DNA from: Struthio camelus
Taxonomy: Eukaryota > Chordata > Aves > Struthioniformes > Struthionidae
Assembly: GCF_040807025.1 (NCBI RefSeq)
Contig: NC_090967.1
Location: 6,750,001 to 6,814,000 of the forward strand
DNA length: 64,000 bases
Direction of reading: 5' to 3'
This document shows, piece after piece, positions 51,018-60,440 of this stretch. Under the pieces are notes generated by a model. It saw nothing but the letters and a program-made list of their open reading frames with translations, had not been told where the DNA came from and did not search any database. Each line of letters opens with the position of its first letter. Positions within the stretch are counted from its first letter, which is position 1. The translations under genes and the position numbers were made by a program.

Positions 51018-52806
51018 CTGCAAGGCAGAGGGCAGAGGGACCCGTCACGGCGCGCTGCCCCAGCCGGGGGCACCCTGGGGGGACGGCGCAGCCCCCCGCC
51101 CCTCCGCCGGCTCCCCTGACCTTGAGGCGCCCTTGCGGGCCGGGACAGCGCGCCGGCGGGGGGATCCGCGCTGGCTATTTTTACCGGCCGCCCCGCTGCA
51201 GCCATATGGCCAGGCCGCCGGCGCAGCAGCTGCGGCCGAGGCTGCCGGCGGCCGGGGGGGCGATGCTGCCGCGCCGCTGCCCCGGCCCGCTCCCGCCGCG
51301 GGCACGCAGTCGGGCCCCGGAGCGAAACGCGGCCCCGCCGCGGGGGGCGCCCGGCCGGCGGCAGGGTCGGCCCTCGCTCGCCTGGCCAGCGACGCAGCCG
51401 GGGAGCGCAAAACCAGGCGGCGCAGGGCCCCCAGCCGAGCCAGCGCGTCGGGGCTGAGCGCCGGCTCAGCTGGGCCCTGCCTCAGTTTCCCTCCAGCAGC
51501 GCGGGAGCGGCAGCACTCGCCTCTGCCCCGGTGGTCCCGGCTGCGGGCAGGAGCATCGCGGCTCCCGCGTGGCACCGTGACCTTTGGAGGACGGAGGAAC
51601 CGACGCAACGCGGCCCGGCAGCCGGCTGGGTTTCCGGGCTGCCGTTCCCGAGCCGGCCGGGCTGGAGGCAGGGGAAGGGGAACCGGCACGCTGGCTCGCG
51701 CGGGTGACAAACGGGGTCGGATCGGAGCCGAGCCAGCTCTGCTCCCGGTGCCTTGCCGTGCGGCGATGGGGAAGCGCCTGGGGCCGCCCCGCGCTGGCCG
51801 GCCGCCCCGCGGACCGCGGCTCCCTCGTCCCTGCGCCCGGCCGCGGGAACCGGCCCCCTTTGCACGGCCCCGGCAGGTCTGGGTCCCCCCAGCGCGCCCC
51901 TGATCCCGTAGGCGCGGGGCCGGCACGGGGCAGCCCAGGGACAAGCGCCCTGGTCGGTGCCTGACACCCTCCCGAGGCATCGCCGGCACGAGGGAGGACG
52001 GGACGGAGCAGAGACCGCGGCTGAGCCGGAGCAGGGGAACGTCGGGCCGCGGCCGGGGCTGGCCCTGCCCCTCTCACCCGGCCCCGTCGCCTCCGGCTGC
52101 GCCGCCGGCGCCCGCGGGCATTGGGGTCCTCGTGCTGGCAGAGGTGCCTGGGGACCCGCAGCCGGCACCCACCGCCCGGACACCCCTGTCTCCCCGCCGC
52201 CTGCAAAGGGCCCTCGGCGCCCTGCAGGTCCCTGACCCGGCCCCGCTCGGCTCCCGGGACAGAGCCGCCGCCAGCCGGGGCGCAGCCCGGGCCTGACCCT
52301 GCCGGGCGCTCTGCACCCCCCATGCTGCCACGCACCCTTCCCGCTCAGACCCACGGGGCTGGGGACAGCCGGTGTGGGGCCTGGGGGGACGGGATGGAGG
52401 GAAGGGGAAGGGGCAGGATGGAGGGAAGGGGCAGGATGGAGGGAAGGGGCAGGATGGAGGGAAGAGCAGGGGCAGGATGGAGGGAAGGAGAAGGGGCAGG
52501 ATGGAGGCAGAAGCAGGGGCAGGATGGAGGGAAGGGGAAGGGGCAGGATGGAGGCAGAAGCAGGGGCAGGATGGAGGGAAGGGGAAGGGGCAATGTGGGG
52601 TGGATCCGAGCCCCTTACCGGGTCCCCCGCAGCGGGCCGGGGGTGCAGCCCCGCTCCCCAGCCCGTGCCCTTCCCCTTCCGCGGGCACCCGCCGGTCCCG
52701 GCTCCCCGAGCCCCGGCCCCGGCCGCCCGCCGCCCCCTCGTTCCCGACCCCCCGGGGCCGGGGCCGGTGCCGCCCCGCGGGTCGCATTGCGGTGCCGCCG
52801 CCTCAC
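51018..52806 (-). other. DIRAS1: DIRAS1 intron 1
   Basis: About 1.8 kb of GC-rich DNA between the acceptor before the coding exon and a GTGAGG donor at 52805-52806. It contains a MEF2-like CTATTTTTAC at 51175-51184 and the purine-rich minisatellite at 52383-52596. Open frames within it show no family resemblance. Confidence 0.6.
52383..52596. repeat. Purine-rich minisatellite in DIRAS1 intron 1
   Basis: Nine copies of an 18-24 bp unit beginning GATGGAGG and ending AGGGGCAG, with inserts of GGAAGG, AGAGC or CAGAAGC. The plus strand is almost all purine, so the DIRAS1 transcript is C/U-rich here. Such mirror-like purine tracts can form triplex DNA. Confidence 0.9.
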
Positions 52807-52960
52807 CGTGTCCTGCCCGGGATCCGCCCTTGGCTGCGGGCTGCGCGGCGGCGTCAGCGCATGGCCCGGCCCGGCCCGGCCCGGCGGTGCGGAGCGGAGC
52901 GGAGCGGTGCGGCGGGGCCGGCCCGGTGCCGGCGGGCGCGCTGCGGTGCGGCGGGGCCGG
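52807..52960 (-). other. DIRAS1: Probable DIRAS1 noncoding first exon
   Basis: On the minus strand, GC-rich sequence ends at GGACACG|GTGAGG, a strong 5' splice site, with the intron leading to the coding-exon acceptor. The position inside a CpG-rich promoter tract fits the known noncoding exon 1. The transcription start, and so the right end, cannot be fixed; no TATA box is visible. Confidence 0.55.
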
Positions 52961-53115
52961 TGCGGAGCGGAGCGGCCGGGGCGGCGGGGGCCGGGGCGGT
53001 GCGGGGCCGCCCGGCGCCGTTAGGTGGGGGCGGTCGGGTCGGGTCGGTTCCGCTCGGCGCGGTTCGGTTCGGCTCGGCGCGGCGCGGCTCGGCGCGGTGC
53101 GGAGCGGTGCGGCCG
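52855..53115. repeat. DIRAS1: Period-5 CGG-rich tract at the DIRAS1 promoter
   Basis: From about 53034 to 53113, nearly every fifth base starts a CGG (CGGTT, CGGCT, CGGCG, CGGTG, CGGAG). A similar, less regular stretch with CGGCC and CGGAG steps covers 52865-52990. This is an extreme CpG and G-rich promoter region. Confidence 0.85.
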
Positions 53116-53209
53116 CCGCAGAGCCGATCCCGCCCCGCCGCCCGCCCCGCCCGCCGCGCCCGCCCCGCCCGGGGCCGCCGGACCCCGCGGCAGCGGCGGC
53201 CGGGCCGCG

Positions 53210-53650
53210 ACACGGCCGCGGACACACGGACACAGCGCCGGCGGGCACGGGGACAGCCGGCCGCGCGGATGGGGACGCATGGAAACAACGCGCACGGACA
53301 GGGCCGGGAGCACGGACGGATGGATGCACAGACAGGGACACACGGACGGGGCCACGGGCACCGACCGGGACAGGGACACACAAGCACAGATGGATACCCA
53401 AACGGGGACACACGGATGGGGAGAGGGACAGGCCGGTGGGGACACACGGATGGGGACAGGGACAGGCACACGCAGGAACACAGGTGGATACATGGACCGG
53501 GACGTGTGGACAAGCAGGCGGGGACATGGATGTGGACAAACAGGGGCATGGACACACGGACAGGCACACAGACACAGGGACAGGCAGGCACACACAGACA
53601 CACGCTCGCACACACGCGTGCACACGGACACACGCACACGGCTGACGCGG
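53210..53650. repeat. Degenerate ACACGGA/GGGACA minisatellite
   Basis: Short units built from GGACACACGGA, TGGGGACAGGGACAGG and similar pieces repeat irregularly for about 440 bases upstream of DIRAS1, ending in CA/CG-rich sequence. The Cys/Val/Pro-rich frames on the other strand are repeat artefacts. Confidence 0.85.
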
Positions 53651-53760
53651 GGCAGCGGGAGGATGTCGAGCCTCCGAAGCAGCGGGGTCCAGGCAAGGCT
53701 TTGGGGACACGCTGTCACCCGCACCGCCAGCAGGCCACACCAGCTCCGGTGCCCCAATGA

Positions 53761-53789
53761 ACACGCACACGCGTGTGCACACACACACG
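53761..53789. repeat. Alternating purine-pyrimidine CA/CG tract
   Basis: 29 bases alternate strictly between purine and pyrimidine, including the palindrome ACACGCGTGT and a CA run. This is a typical Z-DNA-prone sequence. Confidence 0.8.
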
Positions 53790-54111
53790 GCAGGACGCTG
53801 CCCTGCACACGGCCATCCCGAGGGGCCCCGAGCTGCCAGCGCCGTCCTCAACGCCCCGTGGCCACCTGCCCGGAGGAGATTTGGGGTCTGCTCCCACCCT
53901 ACGGCAGCCCTGGGTGCCGGGGACAGAGTGGGGCCAGCAGACCCCGAGGCCACGGGGCGCCCGGCCGGCGCGGGGCATGGAGCTGCTCCTCACCGCAGCG
54001 CCACGGCCACAACCGCCCCAGCCCGCCCGGGGGCCGCTCCGTGCCTGCTGGCCGCAGCTCCTGGGGCCCCCCGCGCTGCCCCAGCTCCTGCACGGGCTAA
54101 GCTCCTGCCTG

Positions 54112-54182
54112 GAATAAATAAGGCAGCTTTGGCGGGGCTGCGGGCTGACAGCCCGCCCGTCAGAGCGGGATTGCTGCCTTAG
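54112..54182 (+). other. AATAAA signal followed by a nested hairpin
   Basis: AATAAATAA at 54112-54120 is a plus-strand polyadenylation hexamer. It overlaps a nested inverted repeat: outer arms TAAGGCAGC (54119-54127) and GCTGCCTTA (54173-54181), inner stem GCGGGCT/AGCCCGC (54140-54156) with a 3-base loop. It could end a transcript running away from the DIRAS1 promoter, or it could be a structured element. No GU-rich downstream signal is obvious. Confidence 0.35.
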
Positions 54183-54743
54183 CAGCTTAGAGGGACAGGC
54201 TTAAGGGCTGACCGTCCCCAGCGGAGCCCCTCTCCGCTCCCCCGAGGAGCCACCTCCTGCTCTCCGGGGTCTCTAGCAGAGGCACGGGGCCCCGAGCCTC
54301 AGGGGCCTCCTTTTCTGGAGGAAAATTCACTTTCCCCTGGCCCCAGGCAGCAGCAGGGGCTCCCGCCTGGCTCGAGGCACCCGCTCGCCCCGGTAGCATC
54401 AAGGTCTTTGCAAGGTCGGGCTCCCGTGGCCGAGCTGCACGACGGCGCAGAGCGAGGCGCAAGCCCGGGGAAGGGGCCGCGCGGCGGCCAAGGCGCTGCC
54501 GGCCCCGGGCCGAGGCCAGGCTCCCCACCGGCGCCTGGGCGCAGGAAGGGGAAAGCGGGGAGGTTTCGAACCAGCCTCGGGGAGGGGGGGCAGGACAGCC
54601 CGGCTTTCCCTGCCGTTGCGAAGGCAGGAGGGAGGCAGCACGGAGGAGACGCGGCAGCTCTGCCCGGCGCGGGCCGGGTGGCCAGCGCTGCGGCGCAGGG
54701 GGAGCATTGCGCCTCGCCGAGAGCCCGCGTGGCCGGGGCAGCG

Positions 54744-54799
54744 TGACTCACGCTCCCTCCCGAGCAGCGGCAATTAAAATCCGCAGCTGCTATTAATAG
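54744..54799. promoter_or_regulatory. AP-1, E-box and MEF2 motif cluster
   Basis: TGACTCA (54744-54750, exact AP-1), CAGCTG (54784-54789, E-box) and, directly adjoining it, CTATTAATAG (54790-54799, exact MEF2 consensus and palindromic) lie within 56 bases. Another CAGCTG follows near 54849. The patch is AT-richer than its surroundings, as enhancers in GC-rich DNA often are. DIRAS1 is the nearest promoter. Confidence 0.5.
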
Positions 54800-55039
54800 C
54801 TGCCAGCAGAGGAGCGGGGCCATCGCTGCCCGAGCGTGGCACCCACGCAGCTGTCAACACGCATCCCATTGAGAAACGCTGCTGGTGCCCAGCACGGAGC
54901 CAGTGGGGAAGGGGGGGGCCACGTCTGCCGCAGCTTCGCGCTCAGGCGGTGAGCGAGGAGCCCCCCCGGCGCCGCAGCCTTCCCCCCCGCCTCCGGGCAG
55001 CCAGCCCAACCCTGCCCGGCAGCAGCGTGTTGCCGCGAT

Positions 55040-55200
55040 CCCGCGCGGCCCCCGGAGCGTTATTAGCTGGACGGCTACTACTCGGGTGAGGAAATGAATG
55101 AGTTCCCTTGATCATGTTAACTGCGGGGCTCCTCCTCCGTTCATTCAGTCCCGGCTCCCCGGGAAGGCTTACGCAACGGGGACGCTGCCGGGGCGGCTGC
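55040..55200. promoter_or_regulatory. Possible conserved noncoding element
   Basis: A patch of moderate GC inside CpG-rich DNA contains GATCATGTTAACTG and two ATTCA/TGAAT-type motifs in opposite orientation (near 55095 and 55140). No open frame or RNA is recognisable. The regulatory reading is an inference from composition only. Confidence 0.25.
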
Positions 55201-55539
55201 ACGCGCCTGTCTGAATCACGCTGATGCTGAGCAGGGCTGCTGGGTAGCAGAAGGGAGGACTGGAGGTGACGCTGCCCTCGTGCTCCCCCTCCGGTCTCGG
55301 CTCTCTGCGGACACGGGGAGCGCTGGAGGAGGGGTGCCGGTAGGGCCTGCAGGTTCAGGTAGGCGCCAGCGCAGGGCCGCATCGGCCAGGTCCTTTCTGG
55401 CCGGAGTTTGCCTCCTGGGATGCTCAGCAGATGGGCACGGGGCACAGCACCAGGACGGAGCACGTGCGCTTGCCGCATGCTCTGGGCACGGAGCAGCCGG
55501 CAGAGCAACGGGGGACTTCAAACAAACAAGTGACACACA

Positions 55540-58500
55540 CCCAGAGAAGGCCGGAGCTTTATTGGGAGAAGCAGATCAGATCTCTTCCTTCTCCTTTTCT
55601 GAACAAACCCAGGAATGCTCAATTCCACCGCTCGCACGGTTAAACAAACCCTCCCCTCGCGCACCAGAGAGTGTCCCAAGCGCGGCAGGAGAGCGGGTAG
55701 CGCCTTGCAACCCCCCATCCCCGCTCACCAGACCACGCTGCGCACTCGTCTCCTGCGAGGCCGCATCCCAAAGGAAAAGGGGGTCCCAGCTCCTCCAGGC
55801 TTGGGCTTCCTCCTGGGGGACTTGCGGTTGTGGAAGAGCGTCCGTCTGCCCCACGGGTGCCTCGTGCCCTGCAGATGGGGCTCCCGGTCCCCTCTGCCGT
55901 CTCCCCCAGACCCGTCTCCTCCAGGAGTCCTGCGGGGATCTCGGCTCCCTGCTCACGCTCCACAGGCACCTATTGACCCTTTGGGCACTGGAGATGAGGC
56001 TGCTTAAGAAACCTCTTCACATCAACGGCTCTGGTATGTATATCAGACTGGTGCGTCAGAGAACAAGTCTCAATGGCCAGGCCAGGAAAGCTGAGCTCTG
56101 TTGCTAACCCCTCATTCAAATGCAGGCAAGTCCCTATTTCCAAACCCATTCTCACCAACGCTAGACACTGTCACCCTGAAAAGTTCTTGTTTACAGCCTC
56201 AAATTAATAAGGTCAGAGACATTCCCACATCCTCCACAGCTAAACAACAGTAAGATCAGGGATTACCCACCTCCCATGCACAATCTCTCTGCAACAGCCA
56301 GAGCCTCTCGGAGACAACCCACTGATGTCCTCGTACTCACCGAGCCCTCCTTGCTGAGGTCTGCCGTGCAGCACCCCCACCCTCACTACTACTCTGGGAG
56401 ACGCTTGCATTTTCCTAGCTAAAAAACAAACAAAAAGAAAACCCTTATCCCCAGAAACTGCAGTCAGTCTGCACACACGAGAAGCAAAAACGAAGCAGAT
56501 CCACAACACGGGGAAAGGGGCCGCAGCTCAGCAAGGCCCAGTTTCTTGGCTGCTTGTCCCATTACACCGACCCCAGCTCTGCACGTGAGGGTGGATCCAG
56601 TGCTGGGAACAAGGGCTGCGCTTGTAAGATGGACTATTTCTAAACAGCAAACAACTAGGCTGAGCTGGGAGGTTTCTCTTGGCCGTTAGAAGTGCAAGGG
56701 CAGACATGTCCTCTCCAAGAGGACATGTACCTGAGAAGAGACGCGCGGTGTTTCGCTCCCTCATACGGCACCGCACCTGACCTCTCCCCAGGTGTGCCAC
56801 CTGCCTGTGACAGAAGCCAGCACAGTCAGCAAGGGAGAGGAAACACGAGATGGGAACAGCCGCTGTCTTGCACACGCAACCTCCATGTGCTCTCTGAGAA
56901 GTGAAATAACACACAGAAGTTTACCACGTCAAGCCAAATTACATTCTAATCAGGCCTTGCTAATTTGTGTCATCTGAGGCCTAAAATAACCCTCCCGCCC
57001 CCTTCCCACTCCAGGTTTTTCAAAGCAAGATTAATCGACTTTGGTGTGTTGTAACAATTACAATACTGATCACCAGAAACCGTCAGATGATCCTCATCAG
57101 CCTCCATATGGTGCAGCTGTGCCAACCACTGGCTCCAAGATGCTGGCTTCTCGGTCTCACCCATCTTTCCTGCCACTTGGTTCCTCATAACAGTGACTGC
57201 ACCACGGAATAGTCTGCCCTAAATCATTATAATTCCATCAACGCTTCCGAAAGCTTTGATTTGCCTGTGGAAGCCGCTGCAGGATTGAAGGCTATGTCTA
57301 ATTAAAATGCATCTCCTACTAGAGGCCTGCGAGGAGCGTGACTGTGTTACTCTGCCGGATCTGCAGAGCAGGAGCTACAGACATTTTGAGCTAGCATGCC
57401 TGCCTGCTTTCTTGCACTACATCCCTATGCTACTTTGCATGCAGCACAAGGGCAAACCACAGGAGGGAGAGGAAAGTGCACATTCCTGTTCCAGCCTTTG
57501 ATTTGAGCTTCTCGCCTAGGAAGACGAGTACGAAGGATCACAACTGGATCCACAGCAGGCTGAGCCTCCCAGAGGGAAACGCACCTTGGAGACACAGCAA
57601 GTTCAGTCAGATTATAACTGGCTCTAATCAGCCCTTCCACAGTCCCTACCCTGCAGCCCATAAACCCTCAGGGGAGAGAAGATTTCTCTCCTCCTTTGAA
57701 AACACTGACAAAACGTCCTGCAGAACCTCTAGAACCCAGCTCTCGCTCACAGGTCAGTACAAGCAGGGAGCCAGCTGACATCGAGAGACGGCAGCTCTGG
57801 GAGCATCCCTGCAGATGCATTTGATGGTGACTGCTAAACCCATTTCACTGCAGACAATCTCAACACAAGCACTTGCCCTAAAATATTAATGCTGGAAATT
57901 GCTACTGCCCATTTCTTACCAACTAATGGATCCTGGGCTTGCAGAATGCTTTGGAAGGGCCTTCAGATATGGATGTTAAGGTTTTCAAATTGATACATTA
58001 ACATACAGCAGGAAGATTTCTTTAGGGAATGTGCAACATATGGGTGAGATAAAGAGAACGAAGTATAAGACCTGGGCATGGCCGCATTTCTTCAGTTAAT
58101 CACTCTGAGAAACAAAAGCTCCCAGAGCCAGTTGTGGGTTAAAATGGAAGCTCTACTAGGAGAAAACTGTGGCACCAGTCACACCGAGCAGCCCCAGCAG
58201 GGATGTTATTTTTGGCAGCTATTACAACCAGGTTTTGCTCAAAACTAAGCTAGCAAAAGCAGCTTAGTGCAGCTGTGCAACTCATTATCCCACCTGCTTT
58301 TGACTTTACTTCTCTGTTACTGATTCTCACCTTCTCAGAATCTGACACTGAAGGAAGCAAACTCCCAACCAAAGTTTCTGAAATGGGTGGGGGGGGTGGG
58401 GGGAGGAAGGGAAGGGGTTGGATGTGCAGATTAATAGGAAAAGACATGCTTGACAAGCTCTCTTTGAAGGCGGTGTTAGAACCAGATACTTAATGTTTGT

Positions 58501-58773
58501 GTCCAGTAATCTCTGCACAAGCTGCTGCACCCGCAGATCCAATGGGCAGGGACAATACCTTGTGACACCTACACTGGGACACTCCTCATTTTTATCTCTG
58601 TGTCCACAGAAAATAATTCTCCTTCTTCAGGTCGATACTGAGATACTACCTGGACTGTGATGTTTCACTTGGCTTTTAAGCTTCAGTGTCCCCCCTTGGC
58701 TAGAGAGTAGGCTCATTTCTGGTGCCATTTGCAAGGGGAAGGAGGTGAGGTTTTCTTTCCATCACTTCCATGC
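55540..58773 (-). other. SLC39A3: Apparent SLC39A3 3' UTR
   Basis: From the stop codon to a convincing polyadenylation signal there are about 3.2 kb with no other recognisable gene and no nearer canonical hexamer seen. A C-rich stretch on the transcript strand (G-run on the plus strand at 58385-58420) lies close to the stop. Its extent is inferred. Confidence 0.5.
55558..55563 (-). terminator. SLC39A3: AATAAA polyadenylation signal with GU-rich downstream element
   Basis: The minus strand reads AATAAAGCTCC, followed within 20-45 bases by GGGTGTGTGTC and TTGTTTGTTTG. This is the classic combination of hexamer and GU-rich downstream element. It most likely ends the SLC39A3 transcript. Confidence 0.65.
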
Positions 58774-60406
58774 TCACCATTTGAAGAAGACCAGCCCAGC
58801 TAGAGCCGCGTAGCCCAGCACTAGGAAGAGGACCTTCAAGAGACGATCGTTCTTGTCTTCCAACTCCTTCACAAGGATCTCAAAGAAGGTGACAAACAAG
58901 AAAGTGCCCCCTGCGATGCCTTGTAGGAGCACTGAAGCAATGTTGCTGGCCACGTTCTGGGCACTCTCAATCCCCATCCCAATGCTAATGCCCAGAGGAA
59001 TCATCAGGCTCACTGTCACAGCTACCTTGGCAGCATCCTTCAGTGTCAACGAGGTCTTGGCCATGCTGATACCCAGCGCCACTGCCACCAATGTCTCATG
59101 AATAGCAACTCCCAGGAACAAGCTCATGACTTTGCCACCCTCCTCCTGCAAGCCCAGGGCCAGTCCCTCAAAGATGGAGTGTGCAGATAAAGCAAATACC
59201 AGGCTGAAGAGTCGTAAGGGACTGGACCGCGAGAGCTCCTGTATGTTCAAACCATGGCTGTGGGAGTGGTGACCGTGCTCGCTGTACAACGTGCGCCCTC
59301 GGGAAGATGCTATGAAGGGACTTTCATACTCAGAGTCACTCCCGATATCTGAGCCAGCGTTGAAGGTCTCCAAGTCAATGAAGGAAGGCTTTTCCTTCTG
59401 GAAGGTCAGGATGAGCTGCTCAACAAAGACTGTCATAAAGAAGCCAATCATCATGATGGTCTCAGCCACGGGGTAGTCCGTGGTCACATTCCCCTGACTG
59501 AGAACTTCACTGAGCTGGAACAAAGGAAAACATTGACAGAGAATCAAATCACCTTTTGCCTACCAAAGAGACACAGGGAGCCACAAGGAAGCTCTAATGT
59601 TTTCCTACAAAATCTGTTTGGGTTGGGGGAGGAGAGCTTCCAACAGCTGATACCTAGCTACGGGGGAAAAAAAATCTGGGCTCCTGCATCCCTTAATAAT
59701 GGATTTATGAAATATTCCTACTGTGTTTACAGAATTCTACAAGGACACTGAACAGATTCGCAATGGTTTAATACCCACGTATACATGCCTCAACATTAGA
59801 GATTGGGAACCTCTCTGCCTTACTGCTGGACCTTAGAGGCTCTCTGAAAAAGCGTTTAAACATGGACTCAACGGCAGGAGTTTGAGCCTCATGCCCAAGG
59901 CCACGTTCAGCCTCCCTTCTGCAGCAAAAAAGTGTCTGATTATTCAAACGTGTCAGTCAGAGGTAGCTGAATGTGAGGTGAACGCATCACTCCCTTGTGT
60001 TCTGAAACACCAGGCAAAGCACACCAGTTTCTGAGTGGGCTTGGTGGGCCACTTTGGCTAGGGTTGGACCGCAGTCTTCGTTTATGGAGGGGCAGAGGCC
60101 TGTGCTTGTGGCTGCTGGTGACCTGGCCTATACAGGAGTCCCTACCATAACAACTGTACAGGTTCATTAAAATTGCCAGAGAGGCTATTAAGAGGTTACC
60201 TTTTCTCTCACAGCTGGCAGCAAGGCATTGAAGCAGGTGGCCAGGAAGACCCCTCCTCCAAAAGAATTGCAGAGGGCAATGACCTTCTTGGAGCGATGAG
60301 CTTTCTCGTAATCTGCCTCGATTATCTTGACGGGTAGGAGGGACCCAACCAGCATGAGGACACAGACGCCCAGCAGACATAGCACTTTGGCTATCACGAT
60401 CTTCAT
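58774..60406 (-). CDS. SLC39A3: Zinc transporter ZIP3 (two coding exons)
   Basis: Coding exons 60200-60406 (69 codons) and 58774-59514 (246 codons plus TGA) join in phase 0 to a 315-residue protein; human ZIP3 has 314. The donor is AAG|GTAACC; the acceptor is TTTGTTCCAG. ZIP proteins import zinc from outside the cell or from organelles into the cytosol. Visible: eight hydrophobic segments, with TM1 near 3-25 and TM2 near 45-62; a cytosolic loop between TM3 and TM4 with KPSFIDLETFNAG and the His-rich HGHHSHSHG (149-157); TM4 HSIFEGLALG (181-190) and TM5 HETLVAVALG (208-217), which carry the family's metal-site His and Glu; a final TM ending in FFKW. The start ATG (60404-60406) has G at -3 and gives the family's N-terminus directly before SLLPVKIIE. 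ZIP1 and ZIP2 are relatives, but this sequence and the DIRAS1 neighbourhood fit ZIP3 best. Confidence 0.96.
59515..60199 (-). other. SLC39A3: SLC39A3 intron between the coding exons
   Basis: 685 bases, GT at 60198-60199 and AG at 59515-59516 (minus-strand reading), with a T-rich tract before the acceptor. It interrupts the gene after the VREK codons, the same place as in the human protein alignment recalled for this family. Confidence 0.9.
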
Positions 60407-60440
60407 TGCGCTTCCTGGTGAATGTTCCTTGCCAAGGGCT
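60407..60440 (-). other. SLC39A3: SLC39A3 5' UTR part of the first coding exon
   Basis: 34 noncoding bases follow an acceptor GCTTTTGCAG (AG at 60441-60442). This fits the family structure of a noncoding first exon spliced to the ATG-containing exon. Confidence 0.7.

Noticed and set aside
50994-51023. N-terminal extension of DIRAS1
   Set aside because: It would use a non-ATG start, and it crosses the splice acceptor; the family begins at the ATG at 50993.
53020-53808. Cys/Val/Pro-rich minus-strand frames resembling a secreted repeat protein
   Set aside because: Direct translation of the ACACGGA minisatellite and CA/CG tract.
51482-53953. Minus-strand open frame of about 820 codons across DIRAS1 intron 1 and promoter
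   Set aside because: It spans repeats and the probable noncoding exon 1; composition follows GC and repeats rather than a protein family.
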